This document shows positions 6,998-13,735 of a DNA stretch of 13,735 bases, piece by piece. Origin of the DNA: an uncultured Thalassolituus sp. (lineage in GTDB: Bacteria; Pseudomonadota; Gammaproteobacteria; Pseudomonadales; Oceanobacteraceae); assembly GCA_913054055.1 (NCBI GenBank), contig CAJXIT010000053.1:1-13735 (forward strand), in the 5' to 3' direction. The translations under genes were made by a program, and so were the position numbers. Below the pieces are notes generated by a model that was given only the letters and a program-made list of their open reading frames with translations, did no database searches and was not told the origin of the DNA. How positions within the stretch are numbered: the first letter of the stretch is position 1; every line of letters begins with the position of its first letter.

Positions 6998-7061
6998 TCC
7001 ACATCGAATAAGTAGTCTTACGCGCTATCACTCAGAATAAATATTGTACTAAGGAATTTTC

Positions 7062-7694
7062 ATGAAATTGATACACGCCATAATGGCCTTTGTATTGGTT
7101 ATTGCCGCTTCTGTTTCTCAAGCGGAAAACTACATTGCCGGCCAGCACTATAAAGTATTGGCAAGTCAAACCACCCCTCGTGACCCAAGTAAGATCGAAG
7201 TGGTAGAAGCTTTTTGGTATGGCTGTGGCCACTGCAACCACTTTGAACCGACGGTTCAGGCTTGGAAGAAGTTTTTACAGGCCGATGTGGATTTTTATCA
7301 GATACCTGCGCAATTTAACCGTCAGTGGAAAATCCATGCGGGGTTGTTTTACTTAACTCACGCTTTGAAAGTGAATCATAAGGTGCATCAAGGTATTTTT
7401 GATTCAATTCATAAGCAGCGTAAATCCCTGTTTACCGAAGGTGAGCAAAAAGCGTTTCTGGCTCAATATGGTGTAAGCGAAGCGGACTTTGATAAATACA
7501 ATGATTCTTTTAGTGTTCGCCGCCAAATGAAAATGGCCGATCAAATGATACGCACTTGGGGTATCAGCGGCGTGCCTGCCATTATCGTTAACGGTAAGTA
7601 CTTGATTAATGCCACGTCAGCGGGTGGTGAAGAGAAGATCTTTGATGTGGTTAACTACTTAGTTGAAAAAGAGCGTAAAGCCCTTAAGAAGTAG
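7062..7694 (+). CDS. dsbA: Thiol:disulfide interchange protein DsbA
   Basis: This periplasmic oxidase donates disulfides to exported proteins and is re-oxidised by DsbB. The 210-residue precursor has a signal peptide (MKLIHAIMAFVLVIAASVSQA, cut after A21) and a thioredoxin fold with an inserted helical domain. The active site is FWYG-C55-G-H-C58, and the cis-proline loop is SGVPAIIVNG (P172). Most DsbA proteins, including those of E. coli and, as I recall, Pseudomonas, have CPHC; the CGHC seen here is the dipeptide of eukaryotic PDI and would be expected to alter redox potential. Length, IEVVE.FWYGC.HC..FEP and the C-terminal YLVEKER..LKK match Pseudomonas DsbA. AAGGAAT six bases before the ATG is a good ribosome-binding site. 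It has its own promoter after the c4 terminator. Confidence 0.96.
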   Translation: MKLIHAIMAFVLVIAASVSQAENYIAGQHYKVLASQTTPRDPSKIEVVEAFWYGCGHCNHFEPTVQAWKKFLQADVDFYQIPAQFNRQWKIHAGLFYLTHALKVNHKVHQGIFDSIHKQRKSLFTEGEQKAFLAQYGVSEADFDKYNDSFSVRRQMKMADQMIRTWGISGVPAIIVNGKYLINATSAGGEEKIFDVVNYLVEKERKALKK

Positions 7695-7701
7695 TCCTAA
7701 A

Positions 7702-7732
7702 TTGAGCCTGCTTGTTCTAGTAGCGGGCTCAA
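7702..7732 (+). other. Hairpin without U-tract after dsbA
   Basis: TTGAGCCTGCT (7702-7712) pairs with AGCGGGCTCAA (7722-7732), 11 pairs including one G-U, around a nine-base loop. The next bases are CCCCCTATATTCCC, not a T-run, so it is at best a weak or factor-assisted terminator, or an mRNA 3'-end stabiliser. It starts seven bases after the dsbA stop codon. Confidence 0.6.
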
Positions 7733-7821
7733 CCCCCTATATTCCCAGCCTTTAAACAAAATCCCTCACAAACCAGCACACTGAAAATCATGCCCTATAC
7801 TAAAAACATATTTAGGGGGGA

Positions 7822-9519
7822 ATGATGAGCACCACCGACCGCTGGAAAAACAAATATTTAAACCTGATTGATGATCATGAGAAGCTAGAAAAACGCTTTG
7901 AAGACCACACGGCTCAGTTGCGTCGAGCATTAATTCGTTTGACGGTGGTGGCTGAAGGGCGTGATCAGGATTTAGATAGCCAGCTTGAAGAAGCACGCGT
8001 ACTGCTTAGGAAAGAGCAAATAACCGGCCTGAGTCGCGTTTTAGAGCGCGTTGAACATGGCTTTGAACGCTGGCAATCCCACCAAGAAAGTTTCCAAGAG
8101 AACCTCTCCCAGTCCCTGGTAGATATTGAAACCAAATATGAAGCGCTACCGTCTACATTGACCAAAATGGTTAAAAAAGTGCGTAAGCAAGTGCGTAATA
8201 CAGATAAAGCGGAGCTGCTTGTTGCATTAAGTCAGATCATAGCCCAATGGGCCCATGCCATGGCGGACCAAATCGAAAGTGCACCAGATCAGACTGACAA
8301 AGGCTCTTGGTTTGGTCGCCTGTTCAGTAAGGAGCAAGAAGAGGCAAAGCAAACAGACAGTGATAAAATTTCTTCTGTTGGTCAGCAACCTTATGAAATA
8401 GAAAGTGAAGACCCGAACCAAGATTCATCAAAAGAAGGCCTAAATACCCTAAGCATCGAAGCCAGTCGTGTATTAAGCAGTTTAATTACAAAACTGTCAT
8501 TACCGGATCCTGAGCAACCTAGGGCCAACCAGCTATTAAACAAGGTAAAAGCGGGGCTAAACTGGTATGAGCTTGTCCCTGCGTTAGAAATCCTCTCAGA
8601 CCTAGTGGTATCTGCGTTAGGTACCGAGCAAGAAGAGTTTGAAAGCTTTTTAAAAACCCTAAATGAGCGTTTAAATGCGCTGCAAAAATGGTTGAATCAA
8701 GGTGAGCAGCTAGAATCCAAATTCAATAACGCCAGCAAAGATTTTGACCAAAAAATGCGAGGTCATTTAGATGAGCTAAAAGACGTACTGGCTGGGGGGG
8801 ATACTAAGGCATTAAAAGGCTCGGTTAGCCATCAGCTAGACGAAGTGTTCGCCACTCTTGATTCATTCAAGTTAGATCAGCGTTCGAGAGAGATAGAGTT
8901 TCAGCAGCACATCAAAGACATGGGTGATCGCCTAAACGCCATGAAGGCAGAATTAGAGGAAGCTAAGGAACAGCTTAATTCGAGCCAATTGGTGGCCATG
9001 ACAGATAGCTTAACCCAGTTACCTAATCGCGGTGCCTATGACCTTTATATGGCAAAAGAATACGAACGCTATCGCCGTTATGGAGGGGACTTAAGTCTAT
9101 TGGTGTGTGATGTGGATAAGTTTAAGTCCATTAATGACAATTATGGCCACCAAGCGGGTGATAAAGTCTTGCAGTTGATCAGCCGTCAGGTAAAGAAAGG
9201 CACACGGGAAACAGATTTTCTATCCCGTTATGGCGGTGAAGAGTTTGTGGTGATTTTGCCTCAAACCGACGCCGAAGCGGCTTTGCAAGTGGGTGAAAAA
9301 ATTCGAGGGCAGGTAGCAAAAAGCCCATTTCATTTTAAAGGATCACGGGTTCAAATCACCATTTCGTGTGGCATAGCATGTTTTAAATCAGGGTATCGAA
9401 TCGAACAAGTATTTGATGCTGCGGATAAAGCCCTATACAAGGCCAAGCAAAATGGTCGAAATCAATGCCAAATTGGCGAGTTAGAAGGTTCCCCTGGCGA
9501 GGAAGACGAAACCAGTTAA
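7822..9519 (+). CDS. Cytosolic GGDEF diguanylate cyclase (DgcH-like)
   Basis: The 565-residue protein makes cyclic di-GMP from two GTP. The GGDEF domain fills residues about 390-550: TDSLTQLPNR (394-403), metal and substrate residues in CDVDKFKSIND (D430), and the signature GGEEF (471-475). An intact inhibitory site R462-E-T-D465 lies five residues before it, so product feedback is expected. The N-terminal 390 residues have no signal peptide, membrane segment or recognised sensor domain; they are charged and helical, with coiled-coil character around 350-395 leading into the cyclase and an acidic low-complexity stretch at about 168-205. The opening DRWKNKYLNLIDDHEKLE resembles the protein at the same place in Pseudomonas, called DgcH. 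Two ATGs (7822, 7825) follow AGGGGGGA; spacing favours the second. Confidence 0.93.
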   Translation: MMSTTDRWKNKYLNLIDDHEKLEKRFEDHTAQLRRALIRLTVVAEGRDQDLDSQLEEARVLLRKEQITGLSRVLERVEHGFERWQSHQESFQENLSQSLVDIETKYEALPSTLTKMVKKVRKQVRNTDKAELLVALSQIIAQWAHAMADQIESAPDQTDKGSWFGRLFSKEQEEAKQTDSDKISSVGQQPYEIESEDPNQDSSKEGLNTLSIEASRVLSSLITKLSLPDPEQPRANQLLNKVKAGLNWYELVPALEILSDLVVSALGTEQEEFESFLKTLNERLNALQKWLNQGEQLESKFNNASKDFDQKMRGHLDELKDVLAGGDTKALKGSVSHQLDEVFATLDSFKLDQRSREIEFQQHIKDMGDRLNAMKAELEEAKEQLNSSQLVAMTDSLTQLPNRGAYDLYMAKEYERYRRYGGDLSLLVCDVDKFKSINDNYGHQAGDKVLQLISRQVKKGTRETDFLSRYGGEEFVVILPQTDAEAALQVGEKIRGQVAKSPFHFKGSRVQITISCGIACFKSGYRIEQVFDAADKALYKAKQNGRNQCQIGELEGSPGEEDETS

Positions 9520-9546
9520 GTCGTCAATGTAGAATGGATGGATAAT

Positions 9547-9576
9547 AAAAAGGCGAACATTCATGTTCGCCTTTTT
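9547..9576. terminator. Bidirectional terminator shared by the GGDEF gene and htpX
   Basis: AAAAAGGCGAACAT (9547-9560) and ATGTTCGCCTTTTT (9563-9576) form a perfect 14-base inverted repeat with only TC between. The GC-rich stem is flanked by an A-run and a T-run, so it can end transcripts in both directions. It lies between convergent genes: 27 bases after the GGDEF stop and 24 bases beyond the htpX stop. Confidence 0.96.
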
Positions 9577-9600
9577 GCGTAGTGAGATCAGAATAGTTGC

Positions 9601-10485
9601 TTACTGATAACGCTGTTTTAACGCTTCAATACGCTTATCCAAAGGGGGGTGGCTCATAAATAGACCCCCTAGTTTATTCTTCATTTCACCACTGATGCCA
9701 AAAGCCACCATTTCATCGGGCATATCACTTGGCTGTTCATATTCGGCTTTTAAGCGCATTAATGCACTTGCCATGGCGGCCGGACTAACAAGCTCGGCCC
9801 CAGCAATATCAGCTCGATACTCACGGCGACGACTGAACCAGAATACGATGGTGCTGGCTAAAATACCTAAAATCACTTCTGCGAAAAAAGTCGCCACATA
9901 AAACCCAATGCCATGGCCGTTTTCATTTTTGAAAACCGCACGGTCAATGAAACTACCAATGATGCGCGCGAAGAACATGACGAAAGCATTCACAACACCC
10001 TGAATCAAGGTCAGTGTAATCATATCGCCGTTGGCCACATGGCCAATTTCATGCCCCAGTACCGCTTTCACTTCTTCACGGCTCATTTTATTGAGTAGCC
10101 CTGTACTGACAGCGACCAAAGAATTATTGCGGTTCGCGCCAGTGGCAAACGCATTGGCTTGTGGGCTAGCAAATACACCCACTTCAGGCATACCAATTCG
10201 GGCTTTGTCAGCCAATTCTTGTACAGTGCTTATTAACCATTGTTCATCTGCATTACTGGCTTGCTCGATCACTCGAACGCCCATGGAGCGCTTGGCCATC
10301 CATTTGGACATCAGCAAAGACACCACAGATCCCACCATGCCAAAGACTAAGCAGAAGGCCAATAGGTTGCCATAATCCAGGCCGTTAGCCGTCATATAGC
10401 TGCCTACGCCCAGTAAGCTGAGGGTTATGCTGGCAACCAATATCACCGCAAGGTTGGTGGCTAAAAACAGCAAAATTCGCATCAT
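9601..10485 (-). CDS. htpX: Membrane zinc metalloprotease HtpX
   Basis: HtpX is an inner-membrane M48 protease that degrades damaged membrane proteins alongside FtsH. The 294-residue product matches the E. coli length of 293. Four hydrophobic segments are visible at about 4-27, 38-58, 158-178 and 195-217. The zinc site is H145-E146-IG-H149, with third ligand E222 in REYRAD; the conserved SHPPLDKRI closes the C-terminus. It starts with two ATGs (10485 and 10482); AGGA about eight bases upstream serves either. It is single-gene, convergent with the GGDEF gene. In E. coli the gene is under Cpx envelope-stress control; no CpxR site was sought in detail here. Confidence 0.98.
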   Translation of the reverse strand: MMRILLFLATNLAVILVASITLSLLGVGSYMTANGLDYGNLLAFCLVFGMVGSVVSLLMSKWMAKRSMGVRVIEQASNADEQWLISTVQELADKARIGMPEVGVFASPQANAFATGANRNNSLVAVSTGLLNKMSREEVKAVLGHEIGHVANGDMITLTLIQGVVNAFVMFFARIIGSFIDRAVFKNENGHGIGFYVATFFAEVILGILASTIVFWFSRRREYRADIAGAELVSPAAMASALMRLKAEYEQPSDMPDEMVAFGISGEMKNKLGGLFMSHPPLDKRIEALKQRYQ

Positions 10486-10523
10486 TTTGTTAATCCTATG
10501 TGTTAACCCGTTATTTAAGTCTT

Positions 10524-10553
10524 TTAATATGGAGCTAAATAGCCAGAATTCAA
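10524..10553 (-). promoter_or_regulatory. Candidate htpX promoter
   Basis: Read on the minus strand, TTGAAT (10553-10548) is followed after 18 bases by TATTAA (10529-10524). Both are moderate sigma-70 matches. The start would be near 10517, giving a leader of about 30 bases with AGGA before the start codon. Confidence 0.45.
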
Positions 10554-10655
10554 TGTATTAGTGTTGCAACTTGTACAAATGTTCCTTTCAAATAATAAAA
10601 GCACAGGATGTATGCACAGTCCGTTCATTGAGTCGAATTATGGCTGGATATACGA

Positions 10656-10683
10656 TTGTTTCAGCCACTGATTTTGATATGAT
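10656..10683 (+). promoter_or_regulatory. Candidate promoter of the first lipoprotein gene
   Basis: TTGTTT (10656-10661) and TATGAT (10678-10683) are 16 bases apart. The start would be about 10690, with AAAGG shortly before the ATG at 10725. I see no convincing Fur box here, unlike in front of the second paralog. Confidence 0.4.
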
Positions 10684-10724
10684 GCGGGCACTATTTTACG
10701 TGATAAAAACAATAAAGGTACGTA

Positions 10725-12497
10725 ATGACGCTATTCAAGAAACTAGCACCTCTAATGTGTGCCTTACTGGTTGTGGGCTGTGGCGATGATAATGCCAGTG
10801 ACCCTGTATACACCCCTCCAAGCGAATACACGTTTACAAGTCGTACTAATACTGATTTTAACTCTTCTGTTTCTAATGATGTTGCGGCAACACAGTTTAT
10901 TTTGAAGTCTGAGTTGCTGTCATATGTCAGGTCTTCAGAAATTAAAACAGTATTAAGTGCCGAAGAGGCTGACTCGCGTCTTGATCAAATTTTCTCTCAG
11001 GGGGTTGAGAGGCTTCAAAATTATAATATTTATACAGGTTTAAACGCTGAGCCCACAGCCGTTTCGTTAGATTTAGATTCTGGTTTATCTATACTGGTTA
11101 ATGATTATTCAGACATCACAACTGAGACTAACTTGGTCGACGACCTTCAATCAGGATCTGCAGCTCGTGCGCTATCGAACAAAACACTTGTTGATGTTGA
11201 TAATGATGGCGTTGTCACCAAGGAGCTTTTAGGGGATTTCATTGGCTGGCCTTTATTGGCTGATATTGTTGATGGAGATGAGATGGCCAAAGGATTGGTT
11301 GATGACTGGTTTGCACAGATTGCATTGATGTCTGTGGATGGAGATGACGCAACAGGTTATGTGTCTACTGATGGCATTCACTTTGACCTAATATTGGATC
11401 AATTTTTATTAGGCAGTATCAATTATTCGTTGGTTGCTCAGTATAACTTGAGATCAGATGAAGGCTTGTTAAAACAAAATACAGATCCATTAAATTATAG
11501 TGTTGTATTAGAACAAGAGGCTGAAGTTGAAGTAGAAGAAGCTCGATTAGAGTTTGAAGAAGAAAACCTAATTGCAAATGAAGAGTTACTTGAACAAATG
11601 CTAAATGATTGGTTAGCAGCAGATCCAGAGGCAGATATCACAAAAGATTTGGCTTTTTACAGCAATCCCGACAATTACTTTCAATATGGCCCGATAGATC
11701 TTGCAGAATCTTATTTTGATCAAGAGAAAAAAGTATTAGATAAAAAAGAGTCGATAACAACTTTTGAAAAAAAAGTAATTACCGCTAAAGAAAAAGTAGA
11801 TGCTCTCTTGCCTTATACAGATTTAGCGAATGTATGGGATCAGTCATTTGGTTATTTTGGGGCAGCACGCAACTATGGGTTCTATACAGATTCAGAAATC
11901 GTGTCAAAACCAGATTATGATGAAAATGGGGATGGCTTTATCGATGTATATACGGAGTTAAATACAGCATTTGCAGTTTTGGCTTCTGAGCGAGATGCAG
12001 GTGCCGCCTTAGTTAACACAGATTTTTCTGGCAATATGTGGAATGCATTTTTATTGGGGCGTGAGATCATTCAGCAAAATCATGGCAGAGAACCGAAGGA
12101 GTTTGTTGGCTATCATAACGAATTAAAAGAACAAGCGGATATTATTCTAGAGAATTTAGAAAAGGTTTTAGCTGCGAGCATTATACACAACATTAACGCA
12201 GCTATTATAAGCATTGATGAAGCTTTAGTTGATGAAGACGCCTCTGAATTTGATTCTAATGATTACGAGTATTTCAAATTATGGTCAACTTTAAAAGGTT
12301 TGGCGCTGGGTTTGCAATTTAATGATGACCCCATTATTTCAAAATCGGATTTGGTGGATTTGCACGTGAAAATTGGTGAAGTTCCTAGGCCGGAAACTAA
12401 TAATTTATACGGTGCACGGAAATTTAATCTAGAAGAAGCCAGAGACATTCTTCAACAAGCATATAACTTTGCCCCTGCTAATGTAGAAGCTTGGTAA
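10725..12497 (+). CDS. DUF4856-like lipoprotein with acidic coiled-coil insertion
   Basis: The 590-residue protein has a lipoprotein signal ending LVVG-C19, with G and D after the cysteine, so outer-membrane anchoring is likely. It aligns along its length with the next gene: YTFTSR near residue 35 with YAFDSK, GDFIGW (170-175) with GEFIGW, QFLLG (226-230) with KFLLG, and WDQSFGYFGAARNY (371-384) with WDEGFGYFGAARNY. These are the hallmarks I associate with DUF4856, a family found near imelysin iron-uptake proteins. Two EF-hand-like acidic loops are visible: D157-D159-D161-G and D399-N401-D403-G-D407. Between FLLG and the WD motif it carries about 95 extra residues, very rich in Glu, Leu and Lys (around 255-362), likely a coiled coil. 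The DNA is more AT-rich than the housekeeping genes upstream. AAAGG precedes the ATG. Molecular function unknown. Confidence 0.8.
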   Translation: MTLFKKLAPLMCALLVVGCGDDNASDPVYTPPSEYTFTSRTNTDFNSSVSNDVAATQFILKSELLSYVRSSEIKTVLSAEEADSRLDQIFSQGVERLQNYNIYTGLNAEPTAVSLDLDSGLSILVNDYSDITTETNLVDDLQSGSAARALSNKTLVDVDNDGVVTKELLGDFIGWPLLADIVDGDEMAKGLVDDWFAQIALMSVDGDDATGYVSTDGIHFDLILDQFLLGSINYSLVAQYNLRSDEGLLKQNTDPLNYSVVLEQEAEVEVEEARLEFEEENLIANEELLEQMLNDWLAADPEADITKDLAFYSNPDNYFQYGPIDLAESYFDQEKKVLDKKESITTFEKKVITAKEKVDALLPYTDLANVWDQSFGYFGAARNYGFYTDSEIVSKPDYDENGDGFIDVYTELNTAFAVLASERDAGAALVNTDFSGNMWNAFLLGREIIQQNHGREPKEFVGYHNELKEQADIILENLEKVLAASIIHNINAAIISIDEALVDEDASEFDSNDYEYFKLWSTLKGLALGLQFNDDPIISKSDLVDLHVKIGEVPRPETNNLYGARKFNLEEARDILQQAYNFAPANVEAW

Positions 12498-12530
12498 TAT
12501 TTTTTATTAGAAATCGCAGTCAATAATGTG

Positions 12531-12559
12531 AGCCGAATCAGAAGTGATTCGGCTTTTTT
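12531..12559 (+). terminator. Rho-independent terminator after the first lipoprotein gene
   Basis: AGCCGAATCA (12531-12540) and TGATTCGGCT (12545-12554) form a perfect 10-pair stem around GAAG, followed by a run of six Ts (12554-12559). It separates the two lipoprotein genes into distinct transcription units. Confidence 0.96.
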
Positions 12560-12611
12560 GTGCCTAAAAGAAAGGATAGTAAGTCAGACTATTGATTTGA
12601 ATCACTGGATT

Positions 12612-12668
12612 AATAATAAGAATCAGTATTATTTAGTTGAAATGCTGCTGATAATGCATATAATTCTC
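12612..12668 (+). promoter_or_regulatory. Promoter with two Fur-box-like operators
   Basis: TTGAAA (12637-12642) and a perfect TATAAT (12659-12664) are 16 bases apart, with a start near 12671. Two 19-base segments each match the classic Fur box (three GATAAT hexamers, the last inverted) at 14 of 19 positions by hand count: 12612-12630, just upstream of the -35, and 12650-12668, which covers the -10. Such an arrangement would let iron-loaded Fur block RNA polymerase, so the downstream lipoprotein is probably made when iron is scarce. Confidence 0.7.
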
Positions 12669-12711
12669 ATTAACACTTGTTAATGATCTTTAGAGTTTGA
12701 GTATTCAACCA

Positions 12712-13735
12712 ATGAAACTAATCAAAGGCCTTACACTAATAACGGCTGCGGGCATGCTTGCCGCATGTGGCAGTGATTCAGATGGGGAAGCACCTATCAA
12801 TTATCCATCAACTTATGCGTTTGATAGTAAAGTGGTTGATGGAGAGTCTTCAGTTAAATTTACTGGTCAGGCGGCTCGTCAGCTTTTAATAAGTGAGCTT
12901 AAAGGTGCAACAGGTGATTCTGAGGTTACGGAAGCTGAGTTATTAGCTATTTACACAGATGGTGTTACTTACTTGCAAGCTCGCGATATCTATAGCGCTG
13001 CAGGTACTGGTGTAACAGCGGTTCCTGTTAGCGCTGAAAGCGGTTTCACTTTGGTTCAGTCAGATTACACAGATGTATTTACGGGTGCAGGTTCAAAAGA
13101 CTTGGCAGGTAAAACGGCTGGCTGCGATAACGAATTAAGTGCAGGTGAATTTATTGGCTGGAATGTAGCTACTTTAGTTGACTGTGGTACAAGTGCTAAC
13201 GATGACGCAGTAAACGATCACGATGCTCCATACTCATTAATGCTTGAGTGGATTTCTGGCGCTGCAGATGGAAAAGTGGATACAACTCTTGGTCTAGATT
13301 ACTCACAACTTTTCCAAAAATTCTTATTAGGTGCTGTTGCCTATTCTCAAACCGCTGAAGATTATTTAGCCGCTGATCATGATAGCGATTCTAAGGGCCT
13401 TAAAGCTTCAAATGCTGTTGATGCGGATGAGCAAGACCCTGATGCGTACACTTCTCTTGAGCACGCTTGGGATGAAGGTTTTGGTTACTTCGGTGCTGCT
13501 CGAAACTACTTAGAATATACTGATGTTGAAATTGCGGGCAAAGTATCTGCTGATAATGGCCGTGCAGATTGGAATGGTTCCCACGATACTGATGGCGATG
13601 GCAAGTTAGATTTACGTAGTGAATATAACTTTGGACAGTCAGTTAACGCCGCTAAACGTGACATGGGTACTGCTGATAATGCGGCAGCGACCGATTATAC
13701 CACTCAAGCTATGACGGCATTTATCGCGGGTCGTA
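12712..13735 (+). CDS. DUF4856-type lipoprotein, probably iron-regulated (3' end cut)
   Basis: The frame opens with ATG at 12712 and runs to the window end without a stop (341 complete codons). The signal MKLIKGLTLITAAGMLAA-C19 is a clear lipobox; the mature protein starts CGSDSDGE, followed by an NYPSTYAFDS motif. SSVKFTGQAARQLLISEL, GEFIGW, KFLLGAVAY and WDEGFGYFGAARNY (253-266) are features I associate with DUF4856. An EF-hand-like loop D292-D294-D296-G297-D300 lies just after the WD motif, at the same place as in the preceding paralog, so metal binding is possible. Two cysteines (in GCDNE and DCGTS) are unique to this copy. The Fur-like promoter and the usual company of this family suggest a role with imelysin in iron handling at the outer membrane; this is inference. 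The Shine-Dalgarno motif is weak. Confidence 0.85.
   Translation, partial: MKLIKGLTLITAAGMLAACGSDSDGEAPINYPSTYAFDSKVVDGESSVKFTGQAARQLLISELKGATGDSEVTEAELLAIYTDGVTYLQARDIYSAAGTGVTAVPVSAESGFTLVQSDYTDVFTGAGSKDLAGKTAGCDNELSAGEFIGWNVATLVDCGTSANDDAVNDHDAPYSLMLEWISGAADGKVDTTLGLDYSQLFQKFLLGAVAYSQTAEDYLAADHDSDSKGLKASNAVDADEQDPDAYTSLEHAWDEGFGYFGAARNYLEYTDVEIAGKVSADNGRADWNGSHDTDGDGKLDLRSEYNFGQSVNAAKRDMGTADNAAATDYTTQAMTAFIAGR

Noticed and set aside
9695..10375. Plus-strand open frames inside htpX
   Set aside because: They are antisense shadows of htpX, which is complete with all catalytic motifs.
10571..10789. 72-residue open frame before the first lipoprotein gene
   Set aside because: It overlaps the lipoprotein start in another frame, shows no family features and has no ribosome-binding site.

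Overview
The window looks like chromosomal core DNA from a marine-type gammaproteobacterium related to the Pseudomonadales/Oceanospirillales. The order of the left two thirds is, from memory, the order around polA in Pseudomonas: thrB and a DUF2782 gene on the minus strand, then polA, engB, a small cytochrome c5, cytochrome c4, dsbA and a cytosolic GGDEF protein. GC content is moderate by eye and intergenic spacers are AT-rich. I cannot name the genus.

Layout. Bases 1-725 hold the 5' end of thrB (homoserine kinase, cut by the window edge) and, upstream of it in the same direction, a DUF2782 gene broken by an apparent one-base deletion. polA (DNA polymerase I, complete) diverges from them and ends at a strong terminator. 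The 685-base gap after polA is not empty. It contains three consecutive hairpins, the last followed by a U-tract, and the last two carry the same C-rich loop (TCTCCCC-AATGA). This is a good candidate for a small RNA at the locus that carries Spot 42 in enterics and ErsA in Pseudomonas. The 3' part of that element is followed by decayed tandem copies at a period of about 72 bases. An outer-membrane barrel gene then sits between this locus and engB (ribosome-biogenesis GTPase, minus strand).

Bases 5854-7694 form an envelope redox block: a promoter, cytochrome c5 and c4 in one transcription unit ending at a perfect terminator, then dsbA behind a sigma-E-like promoter. The periplasmic cytochromes carry electrons toward terminal oxidases. 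DsbA inserts disulfides in exported proteins, probably including the c5 disulfide. A diguanylate cyclase gene follows and converges on htpX (membrane zinc protease) over a shared, perfectly symmetrical terminator.

The right end (10725-13735) is an accessory pair of paralogous DUF4856-type lipoproteins. The second is complete at its start but cut by the window end. It has a good promoter overlapped by two Fur-box-like sites, which points to iron control and an imelysin-type iron locus beyond the window. The first paralog carries an acidic, coiled-coil-like insertion of about 95 residues that the second lacks.

The most noteworthy items are the candidate sRNA with twin C-rich loops, the tandem repeats derived from its terminator end, the DUF2782 frameshift, the Fur-controlled lipoprotein and the sigma-E-like dsbA promoter.
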